In this document: positions 25,729 through 33,258 of the stretch, in pieces
How the letters are laid out: each line of letters begins with the position of its first letter
Position numbering within the stretch: the first letter of the stretch is position 1
DNA from: Oscillospiraceae bacterium
Lineage (GTDB): Bacteria > Bacillota > Clostridia > Oscillospirales > Oscillospiraceae
NCBI GenBank assembly: GCA_017516065.1
Contig: JAFWDQ010000006.1
Span: 1-64,000 of the forward strand
DNA: 64,000 nucleotides
Direction: 5' to 3'
Program-made: the position numbers and the translations under genes
The notes under the pieces: generated by a model
What the model saw: the letters and a program-made list of their open reading frames with translations, nothing else
Database searches by the model: none
Told to the model about the DNA's origin: nothing

Positions 25729-27965
25729 TGCGGAAGCTGGCGCTTTTTGCCGGCGCGTTCAGCGCCGCGATCTTTCTGGCGGTCTATCTTCTGCCCTTCG
25801 GCTGGCGGCTGCCTCTGGCAGCCGTCTGTATCGCTGCGGCGTTCTTGCCGGGGAAGCGGCGGGGCCGGCGTCTGCTGCTGATCGGCTTCTGCGTGGGACT
25901 GCTGTGGAGCCGGGGATATGACGCCCTGACCCGAATCCCGGCGGAGCAGTGGGACGGGCGGACCGAGACGGTGGACGCGGTGGTGCTGTCCTATCCGGAG
26001 CCCACGGCCTACGGCATCCGGCAGACGGTCCGGCTGGACCTGGGGCCCGTGGGCCTGCGGACGATCCTCTATGCCGACGCGTCGGACTGGGAGCCAGGAG
26101 ATCGGGTCACCGTGACGGCGAAGCTGACCTCGTCGGCCTATGCCCGGGGCGAGACGGTGCGGTATTATCACGCCAAGGGCATCTTCCTGCGGGCCTATCT
26201 CCGGGAAGCAGGCCCGGTGGAGCACGGCGGGGGCCTGCGGTTTTTGCCGGCCCGGTGCTCTCACGCCCTGGCTGAGGAGATCGAATCCGTCTTCGGGCCC
26301 GGCGGACCTCTTGTTACGGCCCTGAAACTGGGACAGCAGACGGCGCTGTCCGAGTTCTTTTTGAGTGCCCTGACCCGCGCGGGGCTGCGGCACACGGTTG
26401 CGGTTTCGGGGATGCACCTGTCGTTCCTGGTGGGCTTCCTGCTGCTGTTATTGCCAAAACGGCGCTGGTACACCCTGCTGATCCTGACGGCGGTGATCTT
26501 CTTCTTTGCCCTCATGGTGGGCGGCAGGCCTTCGGTGATCCGGGCCGGGGTGATGCAGCTTTTCGTTCTGGCAGCGCCTGTGCTGGGCCGGGACAGAGAC
26601 CTGCCCACCGGCCTGACTGCAGCGCTGCTGCTCCTCCTTGCCGCCAATCCCTACGCCGCGGCCCATGTGGGACTGCAGCTGTCCTTCACTGCCGTGCTGG
26701 GTATCGCGCTGTTCTCCGAGCCCCTGTTCCGGTTCTTCAGCCGCTGCCTGCCGACAGGTGCGGTGATCCAGCCCTTCCGGTTTATCCTCAAATTCATCTT
26801 CTCCGCCCTGGCGACCACGCTGGGGGCCATGGTGTTCACCACGCCCCTGACGGCGTATTATTTTGGCACGGTGTCCCTGATCTCACCGCTGTCCAATCTG
26901 CTGACCCTGTGGGCGGTATCTTTTCTGTTCTGCGGCGGACTGTGCGCCGGCCTTCTCGGTCTGCTCTGGCACCCGCTGGGCATGGCAGTGGCATGGCCCT
27001 TCCGGCTGCTGTCCGGCTATCTGATCCACATCATCCCGGCCCTGAGCCGCCTGAACTGGGCGGCGGTATCCGCCTCAAATGTATCGATCCGCAGCTGGCT
27101 GCTGTTCGCCTACGGTATGCTGGCTCTGTGGCTTCTGGCCCGGCGGCTGAGTCCGGAGCGCCGCCTCTGCCGCCCGGCGGTGCCGGCAGCGGCGTGCGTT
27201 GCGGCGCTGTTCATCGCCCTTGCGTTTTCTGCGGGGCCGGGCACGGACCTGACGGTGAAGGTGCTGGACGTGGGACAGGGTGCCAGCACGGTCCTGCTCT
27301 CCGGCGATACCTCTGTCGTGGTGGACTGCGGCGGCGATGAGGCCGGCACTGCGGCTGCGGACTGCCTCCAGAGCGCCGGGATGAAGCAGGTGGATTTGCT
27401 GGTATTGACCCATTTTCACGCTGATCACGCCGACGGCCTGCCCATGCTTTTTGACCGGCTGGAAATCAAAGCGGCCGCCGTGCCGGATGTGGACGACGGC
27501 CTTCGTGGGGAGTTCGAGTCGCTGGCGGCAGCGGAGGGTACTGCCGTTTACTGGATCACGGAGGAGACCCGGATGCGGCAAGGGGAACTGGACGTGACCC
27601 TCTATGAGCCTCTCGGCTCCGGCGGCGGCAACGAGGAGGGCCTGTGCGTCCTGGCCTCCTGCGGCGACTTCGACGCGCTAATCACCGGTGACGCCGGCTG
27701 GGTGACGGAGCACATGCTGGTAAAGTACCGGACGATGCCGGACATCGAGCTGCTGGTGGCGGGCCATCACGGAGCGGAGGGATCCAGCTCCAAGGAACTT
27801 CTGGAGACCCTGCGGCCGGAGATCGCCGTGATCTCCGTGGGCTACAACGTCTATGGTCACCCGGCGGAGGAGACGCTGGCCCGGCTGACCGACGCCGGGG
27901 TCTCTGTCTACCGCACCGATCAGTGCGGAGATGTCACCGTCCGCTGGCAAAACGGCGAAGCATAA
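25728..27965 (+). CDS. comEC: ComEC/Rec2 DNA-uptake channel protein
   Basis: 745 residues, full length. ComEC forms the membrane channel for single-stranded DNA during natural transformation. The N-terminus has two membrane helices and an OB-like DUF4131 domain (about 1-170). The Competence domain follows, with GLRHTVAVSGMHLSFLVGF and many membrane helices (about 215-490). The C-terminal metallo-beta-lactamase domain (about 505-745) has VLDVGQGAS, LVLTHFHADHADGLP and AGHHGAEGSS. comEA is not adjacent. Whether the strain is competent cannot be told from this gene, which is often kept alone in Clostridia. Confidence 0.94.
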   Translation: MRKLALFAGAFSAAIFLAVYLLPFGWRLPLAAVCIAAAFLPGKRRGRRLLLIGFCVGLLWSRGYDALTRIPAEQWDGRTETVDAVVLSYPEPTAYGIRQTVRLDLGPVGLRTILYADASDWEPGDRVTVTAKLTSSAYARGETVRYYHAKGIFLRAYLREAGPVEHGGGLRFLPARCSHALAEEIESVFGPGGPLVTALKLGQQTALSEFFLSALTRAGLRHTVAVSGMHLSFLVGFLLLLLPKRRWYTLLILTAVIFFFALMVGGRPSVIRAGVMQLFVLAAPVLGRDRDLPTGLTAALLLLLAANPYAAAHVGLQLSFTAVLGIALFSEPLFRFFSRCLPTGAVIQPFRFILKFIFSALATTLGAMVFTTPLTAYYFGTVSLISPLSNLLTLWAVSFLFCGGLCAGLLGLLWHPLGMAVAWPFRLLSGYLIHIIPALSRLNWAAVSASNVSIRSWLLFAYGMLALWLLARRLSPERRLCRPAVPAAACVAALFIALAFSAGPGTDLTVKVLDVGQGASTVLLSGDTSVVVDCGGDEAGTAAADCLQSAGMKQVDLLVLTHFHADHADGLPMLFDRLEIKAAAVPDVDDGLRGEFESLAAAEGTAVYWITEETRMRQGELDVTLYEPLGSGGGNEEGLCVLASCGDFDALITGDAGWVTEHMLVKYRTMPDIELLVAGHHGAEGSSSKELLETLRPEIAVISVGYNVYGHPAEETLARLTDAGVSVYRTDQCGDVTVRWQNGEA

Positions 27966-28000
27966 AATAACCGCCCGGGCTGTGCCCGGGCGGTTTGTTC
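27964..28000. terminator. Bidirectional terminator after comEC
   Basis: Stem CCGCCCGGGC / GCCCGGGCGG (27971-27993), with AAAATAA on the left and TTTGTTC on the right. Confidence 0.88.
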
Positions 28001-28493
28001 ACGGTTGGATTTGCAGGATTTCCAATCCCGCGTTGAGGCCCTCTCGGATGGTGAAGGCGGTGCCGCCGGGTGTCCCGGCGTACAGGGCGATGAGCAGGGA
28101 GGAGCGCTGGATCATGTACTGGTCCCGTCTGTGCATACAGCCCGGGGTGTACTGCTCCTGGATCAGCGTCTCTGCGTCGCACTGCCGGAGGATGGCCCGG
28201 TAACGTTTCTGCAGCCATGCGGGCCAGGCGTCGGCCTGACTGGCGCAGGGGAGAGCAGCCTCCAGAGTGACGTCGGGACATCGGGCCCGGAGCGCCAGCA
28301 CGGCCTCGGCAAAATACAGGTCGCCGCCCTGCGCCATGCCGCAGATAAAGTGGCGGTAGCCCCGGTCATACGTCTGCCGGAGGACGGCGGCCAGACGGCG
28401 CTTAAGGGCCACGCACCGGGGATCCTGTTCCCGGTCTCCCCAGGGCAGCTTGTCGGGCCGATGCCCGGTAAAGCAGCAGGTGATCTCCCGCAC
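27999..28493 (-). CDS. SLOG-family protein (YspA/YpsA-like, DUF1273)
   Basis: 164 residues from the GTG at 28493, preferred because AAGGGG lies 6-8 nt upstream; a GTG three codons earlier (28502) overlaps that site. N-terminal CCFTGHRPDKLPWG is the DUF1273 signature, followed by GMAQGGDLYFAE and a C-terminal AGTPGGTAFTIREGL. The fold is a Rossmann-like nucleotide-binding SLOG domain. Bacillus YpsA affects cell division and stress; SLOG proteins have also been proposed as nucleotide-second-messenger sensors. Role here unknown. Confidence 0.8.
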   Translation of the reverse strand: MREITCCFTGHRPDKLPWGDREQDPRCVALKRRLAAVLRQTYDRGYRHFICGMAQGGDLYFAEAVLALRARCPDVTLEAALPCASQADAWPAWLQKRYRAILRQCDAETLIQEQYTPGCMHRRDQYMIQRSSLLIALYAGTPGGTAFTIREGLNAGLEILQIQP

Positions 28494-28519
28494 ATTTCCC
28501 ACCCCTTCCCACGTGGCCT

Positions 28520-28549
28520 ATTATAGCGCCCCGGAGGTCAGATTGTCAA
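28520..28549 (-). promoter_or_regulatory. Promoter of the SLOG gene
   Basis: Minus strand TTGACA (28544-28549), 18 nt, TATAAT (28520-28525). Both boxes are perfect, so this gene is probably well expressed. Confidence 0.85.
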
Positions 28550-28591
28550 TAAAAAATGAAACATTTGTTCCAAACTGCGAAAAAGAGGGTC

Positions 28592-28620
28592 TTGCAAGGA
28601 GGAAAAACATTTATTATAAT
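28592..28620 (+). promoter_or_regulatory. Promoter of the barstar-like gene
   Basis: TTGCAA (28592-28597), 17 nt, TATAAT (28615-28620), 43 nt before the start codon. It is divergent from the SLOG promoter. Confidence 0.7.
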
Positions 28621-28662
28621 TATTACAAAAATCCAGCCAAAAAATGAAATGGAGAGTGCGGT

Positions 28663-28947
28663 ATGAAGGTGATCCATCTGGACCTGAGCGGCGTGGAGTC
28701 GATCTCGGATCTCCACGACTGTTTTGAGGAGGCGTTCTCTCTTCCGCCGTGGTACGGGCGCAATCTGGACGCTCTGTGGGACTGCCTCAGCGACGGCTTT
28801 ACGGAGCCGACTTTGCTGCAGGTGACGGATCTGCCGGTGCTTCAGGACCGGCTGGGAAGTGTGGCCAACGTTCTGGTGCGGCTGTTTCGTGACCTGTCGG
28901 ACTGCAGGGAGAACCTGATCGTAGATATCGACGGCCTGATCCTGTGA
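28663..28947 (+). CDS. Barstar-like ribonuclease-inhibitor family protein
   Basis: 94 residues, barstar length. LDLSGVESISDLHDCFEEAF and LPPWYGRNLDALWDCLSD (about 28-45) match the barstar family core (PF01337), where this helix-loop fills the barnase active site. It is followed by fchA after 49 nt on the same strand. No barnase-type RNase gene is in the window. A housekeeping inhibitor of an RNase encoded elsewhere, or an immunity protein for a contact-delivered toxin, are both possible. Confidence 0.85.
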   Translation: MKVIHLDLSGVESISDLHDCFEEAFSLPPWYGRNLDALWDCLSDGFTEPTLLQVTDLPVLQDRLGSVANVLVRLFRDLSDCRENLIVDIDGLIL

Positions 28948-28996
28948 TACCGGTGTGGCGGGGGATCGTGAAGAAATCGTGTTTGGAGGAGATACT

Positions 28997-29611
28997 ATGT
29001 TTACGGAAGAGAAGATCGGCGCATTTACCGACGTGCTGGCCTCGAAGGAGTCAGTGCCCGGCGGCGGCGGCGCCTCGGCGCTGGTCGGCGCAGTAGGCGC
29101 GGCCCTTGCCTCCATGGTGGGCAACCTCACCGTGGGCAAGAAAAAGTATGCGGCAGTGGAGGAAGATGTGAAGGCCGTCATGGCCCAGGCGGAGACTCTG
29201 CGTCAGCGGCTCCAGCAGCTGATGGACGAGGACGCCGCGGCCTTTGAGCCCCTGGCAAAGGCCTACGGGATCCCCAAGGACGATCCCGATCGGGACGCGG
29301 TGATGGAGCGGGCGCTCCACACCGCCTGCGAGCCGCCCATGGAGATGATGCGGGCCATCAGCAAGGTCATCGAGCTTCACGACGAGCTGGCGGAAAAGGG
29401 CAGCGTCATCGTCCGCTCCGACGTGGGCGTGGGCGTGGTGTGCTGCAAGGCCGCCCTGCAGGGTGCCAGTCTCAACGTGTTCATCAATACCAAGAGCATG
29501 AAGGATCGGGCCCATGCGGAGGCGCTGGAGGCCGAGGCGGATCAGCTTCTGGCCCGGTACGTGCCGCTGGCGGAGGACGTCTACGCCCGGATCGTGGAAA
29601 AACTGCGCTGA
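28997..29611 (+). CDS. fchA: Methenyl-THF cyclohydrolase / cyclodeaminase family protein (FchA)
   Basis: 204 residues from the ATG at 28997 (GGAGGA upstream); an earlier in-frame start lacks a ribosome-binding site. VPGGGGASALVGAVGAALAS and MVGNLTVGKKKY at residues ~20-55 are the formiminotransferase-cyclodeaminase C-terminal family (PF04961) signature. In Clostridia such stand-alone proteins convert methenyl-THF to formyl-THF. It sits 13 nt before folD and probably does the cyclohydrolase step that this FolD seems to have lost. A formimino-THF cyclodeaminase role cannot be excluded. Confidence 0.87.
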   Translation: MFTEEKIGAFTDVLASKESVPGGGGASALVGAVGAALASMVGNLTVGKKKYAAVEEDVKAVMAQAETLRQRLQQLMDEDAAAFEPLAKAYGIPKDDPDRDAVMERALHTACEPPMEMMRAISKVIELHDELAEKGSVIVRSDVGVGVVCCKAALQGASLNVFINTKSMKDRAHAEALEAEADQLLARYVPLAEDVYARIVEKLR

Positions 29612-29624
29612 GGAGGAGAAGACA

Positions 29625-30482
29625 ATGGCGGAGATTTGGAAAGGTGCGCCCGTGGTGGCGGCCATGAAGGAACGGATGCTGGCGGATACGGCGCGTCTGC
29701 GGGAGCGGGGCGTGATCCCGACCCTGGCCATTCTGCGCGTGGGCCAGCGGGAGGACGACCTGGCCTTTGAGCGCACCGCCATCAAGCGCAGCGGCACCGT
29801 AGGCGTCGAGGTGCGCAGCGTGGCCCTGCCGGAGGATGTGGACCAGGAGATACTGGTTGCGCAGGCCAGGGTTCTCAGCGAGGATGAGAACGTCCACGGC
29901 CTGCTGCTTATGCGGCCCCTGCCCGGCAATCTGAACGAGAGGATGGTCCGTCGAGCCATGCGGCCGGAGAAGGACGTGGACGGCATCACGGGTATTTCCC
30001 TGGCGGGCGTCTTCACCGGCAGCGACGTGGGCTTCGTGCCCGGCACCGCCCAGTCGGTGATGGAGATCCTGGACTACTACGGCGTGGATGTGAAGGGCAA
30101 GCGGGTCACCGTTGTCGGCCGGAGCCTCGTGGTAGGGAAACCCGCGGCCATGCTGCTGCTGGGCCGGCACGCCACCGTGACCATGTGCCACACCCGCACG
30201 GCGGATCTGCCGGCGGAGACACGGCGGGCCGACATCCTGGTCGTGGCCGCCGGTAAGCGGGGCATTATCGGCGCGGAGCACGTGTCTCCCGGACAGATCG
30301 TCATCGACGTGGGCATCCACGTGGACGAGAACGGCAAGCTGTGCGGCGACGTGCGCTTTGACGAGGTGGAGCCGATTGTGGGCGCCATTACTCCCGTGCC
30401 CGGCGGCGTTGGCACCGTGACCACCTCCGTCATGCTGGAGCATGTGGTCCGGGCGGCGAAAAAGAACGTCAGCCTCGATTGA
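29625..30482 (+). CDS. folD: FolD-family methylene-THF dehydrogenase with a degenerate cyclohydrolase site
   Basis: 285 residues from the ATG at 29625 (AGGAGGAG upstream). FolD normally oxidises methylene-THF to methenyl-THF and then hydrolyses it. The dinucleotide site VVGRSLVVGKPAA (about 156-168), KDVDG and VIDVGIHVDENG are standard. The cyclohydrolase residues are not: ungapped alignment by eye with E. coli FolD from the conserved VG puts Phe48 at Tyr50, Ala52 at Lys54 and Met96 at Gln98; only Asp119 (Asp121) is kept. The C-terminal GGVGPMT is GGVGTVT. I infer a dehydrogenase-only enzyme working with FchA. Confidence 0.88.
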   Translation: MAEIWKGAPVVAAMKERMLADTARLRERGVIPTLAILRVGQREDDLAFERTAIKRSGTVGVEVRSVALPEDVDQEILVAQARVLSEDENVHGLLLMRPLPGNLNERMVRRAMRPEKDVDGITGISLAGVFTGSDVGFVPGTAQSVMEILDYYGVDVKGKRVTVVGRSLVVGKPAAMLLLGRHATVTMCHTRTADLPAETRRADILVVAAGKRGIIGAEHVSPGQIVIDVGIHVDENGKLCGDVRFDEVEPIVGAITPVPGGVGTVTTSVMLEHVVRAAKKNVSLD

Positions 30483-30506
30483 CGGAATCCATACCCCAGG
30501 TTATCA

Positions 30507-30548
30507 GCGCGGCGAAGGATTTTATCAATCCTTCGCCGCTGTGCGTTT
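30507..30548 (+). terminator. Terminator after folD
   Basis: Stem GCGGCGAAGGATT / AATCCTTCGCCGC (30509-30539), followed by TGTGCGTTT. Confidence 0.75.
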
Positions 30549-30563
30549 AGAATAACATTGTGA

Positions 30564-30593
30564 TTGACAAGCAGGTTGGGGACCTGTTATACT
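30564..30593 (+). promoter_or_regulatory. Promoter of the folC-folT transcript
   Basis: TTGACA (30564-30569), 18 nt, TATACT (30588-30593). Transcription starts about 15 nt before the tetrahydrofolate aptamer. Confidence 0.8.
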
Positions 30594-30610
30594 GAAATCC
30601 TGAAAAAATG

Positions 30611-30724
30611 ACAGAGTAGGAACTGCGCATACCGGGTCCGGTTAAGTGCCGTCAGATGGGAAGTCGCTGACGGACGAAAAGCGGCGGGGCAAAAAGCCCG
30701 ACTGAGCTTGTGGTGCAGGTTCCG
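30611..30724 (+). promoter_or_regulatory. Tetrahydrofolate (folT-type) riboswitch
   Basis: The conserved segments of the THF riboswitch appear in order: GAGTAGG (30614-30620), GGTTAAGTGCCG, CAGATGGGAAGTCG (30653-30666) and GGACGAAAAGCGG. A closing helix forms between GGAACTGC (30619-30626) and GCAGGTTCC at the end (about 30715-30723). The downstream genes are folC and the folate transporter folT, exactly the regulon of this riboswitch class. Confidence 0.85.
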
Positions 30725-30726
30725 CG

Positions 30727-30767
30727 TCCGCTGTCACACCCAATGTGACGGCGCTGTTTTGCGCCGG
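30727..30767 (+). terminator. Probable terminator of the THF riboswitch
   Basis: Stem GCTGTCACA / TGTGACGGC with loop CCCAA, followed by GCTGTTTTG, directly after the aptamer. A further hairpin (AGCAGCC / GGTTGCT) lies before the folC ribosome-binding site. Which fold is the off state was not worked out. Confidence 0.55.
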
Positions 30768-30842
30768 TCCATCCCAGCAGCCAGACCGAAACGGTCCGGT
30801 TGCTGCCGCGTGGCCGGTGTGCAGAAAGGAGCGCTATTTTTC

Positions 30843-32138
30843 ATGCAGTTTTCCCAGGCTATGGACTACATCAATCAGACGAGCCTCTACGGCTCCGTGC
30901 TGGGGCTGGACACCATGGGCAGGCTCATGGCGGAACTGGGACAGCCCCACCGCAGACTGCGGTATGTCCACGTGGCGGGCACCAACGGCAAGGGCAGCAC
31001 CGCCTCCTACGTGGCCCACGCCCTCCAGGCGGCCGGATACCGCACGGGTCTGTACCTGTCCCCGTATATCCAGCAGTTCGGCGAGCGGATCCAGGTGGAC
31101 GGCGTGCCCATCTCCCACGACGAGATCGCGGCGGGCGTCACCCGGGTCAAGGAGGCGGCGGACGCCATCATCGCCCGGGGCTTTCCGTCCCCCACGGTCT
31201 TCGAGCTGGTGACCACGCTGGGACTGCTGCACTTTGAGCAGCAGCAGTGCGACATCGTGGTGGCGGAGGTAGGTCTCGGCGGCCGGCTGGACGCCACCAA
31301 CATCATCGAACACCCGGAGGCGGCGGTGATCACCGCCATCGGCATGGACCACATGGACCAGCTGGGGGACACGATCCCCCTGATCGCGGGGGAGAAGGCC
31401 GGGATCATCAAGCCGGGCTGCGACGTGGTGCTCAGCGCCCAGGATCCGGAGGCCATGGAGGTCATCCGGACCGTCACGGAGGAACGGGGCGGCACCCTTC
31501 ACGTGGCAGATTACAGGACGGCGACGCTGCACGACATGACCCCGGAGGGCATCTGTTTCGACTGGGAGGAGTGGAAGGACCTGCAGACCGGCCTGACGGG
31601 ACTGCATCAGCTCCAGAATGCCGTGACGGCGGTGAAAACCTGTGAGATACTGCGGCAAAAGGGATGGAATATCCCCGACGACGCCGTGCGGGCAGGCCTG
31701 CAGCACCCCGGTCTGCCGGGACGGCTGGAGCCCCTGTGCCGGGAGCCTCTGGTGCTGGCGGACGGCGCCCATAATCCACATGGCGTGGCAGCGCTGATGA
31801 AGAGCCTGCCGGAGCTGACGGGCGGCAAGCCCATCTGCTTCGTCATGGGGATGCTGGCAGACAAGGATTACGCCCGGGCCGCCGCGCTGGCGGCGGAGCA
31901 CGGGGCGTCGTTCTGCACCGTGGCGCCCCCCAGTCCCCGGGCGCTGTCGGCGGAGGCGCTGGCGAAGGAGCTGCGGCGGCACACCGACGTGCCGGTCCGG
32001 GCCTTTGAGAAGATAACGGACGCCCTGGACACGGCGATGGCCGAAGCAAAAGAGAACGACGGCGTGGTGTGCGTATTCGGCTCCCTGTATCAGCTGGGCG
32101 CGGTACGGACCTATTTTGGAAAGGGAGACGAGGCATGA
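30843..32138 (+). CDS. folC: Folylpolyglutamate synthase / dihydrofolate synthase
   Basis: 431 residues from the ATG at 30843 (AAGGAG 13 nt upstream, a long spacing). FolC adds glutamates to folates and may also make dihydrofolate. The ATP loop VAGTNGKGSTASYVAHAL (about 44-61), GLGGRLDATNII (about 147), the Mur-ligase-type ITAIGMDHMDQLG and LVLADGAHNPHGV (about 303) are standard. It lies in a THF-riboswitch transcript and overlaps folT by 4 nt. Polyglutamylation would trap the folate that FolT imports. Confidence 0.95.
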   Translation: MQFSQAMDYINQTSLYGSVLGLDTMGRLMAELGQPHRRLRYVHVAGTNGKGSTASYVAHALQAAGYRTGLYLSPYIQQFGERIQVDGVPISHDEIAAGVTRVKEAADAIIARGFPSPTVFELVTTLGLLHFEQQQCDIVVAEVGLGGRLDATNIIEHPEAAVITAIGMDHMDQLGDTIPLIAGEKAGIIKPGCDVVLSAQDPEAMEVIRTVTEERGGTLHVADYRTATLHDMTPEGICFDWEEWKDLQTGLTGLHQLQNAVTAVKTCEILRQKGWNIPDDAVRAGLQHPGLPGRLEPLCREPLVLADGAHNPHGVAALMKSLPELTGGKPICFVMGMLADKDYARAAALAAEHGASFCTVAPPSPRALSAEALAKELRRHTDVPVRAFEKITDALDTAMAEAKENDGVVCVFGSLYQLGAVRTYFGKGDEA

Positions 32139-32653
32139 AGGCGCAGAAGCTTGTGACGCTGGCGCTGCTGCTGGCTCTGGAGATCGTGCTGTCCCGGTTC
32201 CTGTCCATCTCCACCCCTGTGGTGAAGATCGGCTTTTCCTTCATCCCCATTGCCATGGTTGCCATGCTGTACGGCCCTCTGTGGGCCGGCTGCACCGCGG
32301 CCCTGGCGGATTTTCTGGGCGCGATCATGTTTCCCATCGGGCCGTATTTCCCCGGCTTTACCCTCACGGCCTTCCTCACCGGCCTGCTCTTCGGGCTGTT
32401 TCTGTATAAAAAGAAGGCCCGCTGGTACTGGGTGCTGCTGTGTACCGTCATCATCGCCGGGGCCCTGACGCTCTGTCTCGACACCCTGTGGATGACGATG
32501 CTCTACGACAAGGCAGCCTCGGCTTTCATCGCGGCGCGGCTGATCAAGTGCGCCGTCATGATCCCCCTGCAGACTGTGGTCATCACCCTGGTCTGCCGCC
32601 GGGTGGCGGACTGGTTCCGCCGGGAGCACATGACGAAACCGGCCAGAAATTAA
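32135..32653 (+). CDS. folT: ECF transporter folate-binding S component
   Basis: 172 residues with about six membrane segments, the size of ECF S components. The N-terminus MKAQKLVTLALLLALEIVLS and the region GFSFIPIAMVAMLYGPLWAG match the folate ECF family (FolT); an Arg/Lys-rich cytosolic end follows. It gives specificity to the shared EcfA-EcfA'-EcfT energising module, which must be encoded elsewhere. The folate assignment also rests on the THF riboswitch and on the coupling to folC. Confidence 0.88.
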   Translation: MKAQKLVTLALLLALEIVLSRFLSISTPVVKIGFSFIPIAMVAMLYGPLWAGCTAALADFLGAIMFPIGPYFPGFTLTAFLTGLLFGLFLYKKKARWYWVLLCTVIIAGALTLCLDTLWMTMLYDKAASAFIAARLIKCAVMIPLQTVVITLVCRRVADWFRREHMTKPARN

Positions 32654-32661
32654 AAAACAGC

Positions 32662-32700
32662 AAACGCGCAGGCGACATTCCGTCGCCTGCGCGTTTCTTG
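32662..32700. terminator. Terminator after folT
   Basis: Stem AAACGCGCAGGCGAC / GTCGCCTGCGCGTTT (32662-32695). T residues follow on both strands, so it also serves the converging P-loop gene. Confidence 0.9.
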
Positions 32701-32716
32701 ATTCTACATGCCGGTA

Positions 32717-33238
32717 TCAGTCCAGCAGCGCCCGGATCGTCTGCTCATAGTCAGAATCGATCAGCACAAGGTGCTCGCCGCTTTTTTGACAGCGCGCTAT
32801 ATAAGCATGATTGTCCTCTTTCAGACTGCGAATCGAGCATTCCGAATCATCCAGCCGCGACTCAATATCAGAGCCGTGCTTTATTATTTCCGCATAGTTC
32901 GCGTCAATATAAGCGTCTGTCATGGCAAGGCAGATGAAACGGATGGAGCCCAGATATCCCTCGTCAAAATCCTGCCGCCAGTCCGCGGGGATATAACAGC
33001 CCTCTGCAATAAGGTTTTGCCTGTTTTCGATGGCTGTCTTCACCATTTCTCTGACGATGGGCCAGAGATAGTCCGTCAGTGCGTCGTCGTCCTCCGGTGT
33101 CAGGTCGGTATTTCCGCTGCGGATCAGGCCCATTTTCAAATGGTCGATGGACAGATACGGATAATGATATCGTTCCAGCATCCGCTGAGCCAGAAACGTT
33201 TTGCCCGTATGGGATGCGCCGGTGATCAGTATGACCAT
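32717..33238 (-). CDS. Small P-loop NTPase, kinase-like
   Basis: 173 residues from the ATG at 33238 (GAGGTG just upstream; a GTG at 33244 is the alternative). Walker A is GASHTGKT at residues 7-14. The sequence resembles small nucleoside- or phospho-transfer kinases (LAQRMLERYHYPYLSIDHLK, then LIAEGCYIP). Base composition looks lower in GC than its neighbours, which suggests recent acquisition. It is unrelated in function to the genes on either side as far as I can see. Confidence 0.75.
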   Translation of the reverse strand: MVILITGASHTGKTFLAQRMLERYHYPYLSIDHLKMGLIRSGNTDLTPEDDDALTDYLWPIVREMVKTAIENRQNLIAEGCYIPADWRQDFDEGYLGSIRFICLAMTDAYIDANYAEIIKHGSDIESRLDDSECSIRSLKEDNHAYIARCQKSGEHLVLIDSDYEQTIRALLD

Positions 33239-33258
33239 ATTCACCTCGTAAAATTATG

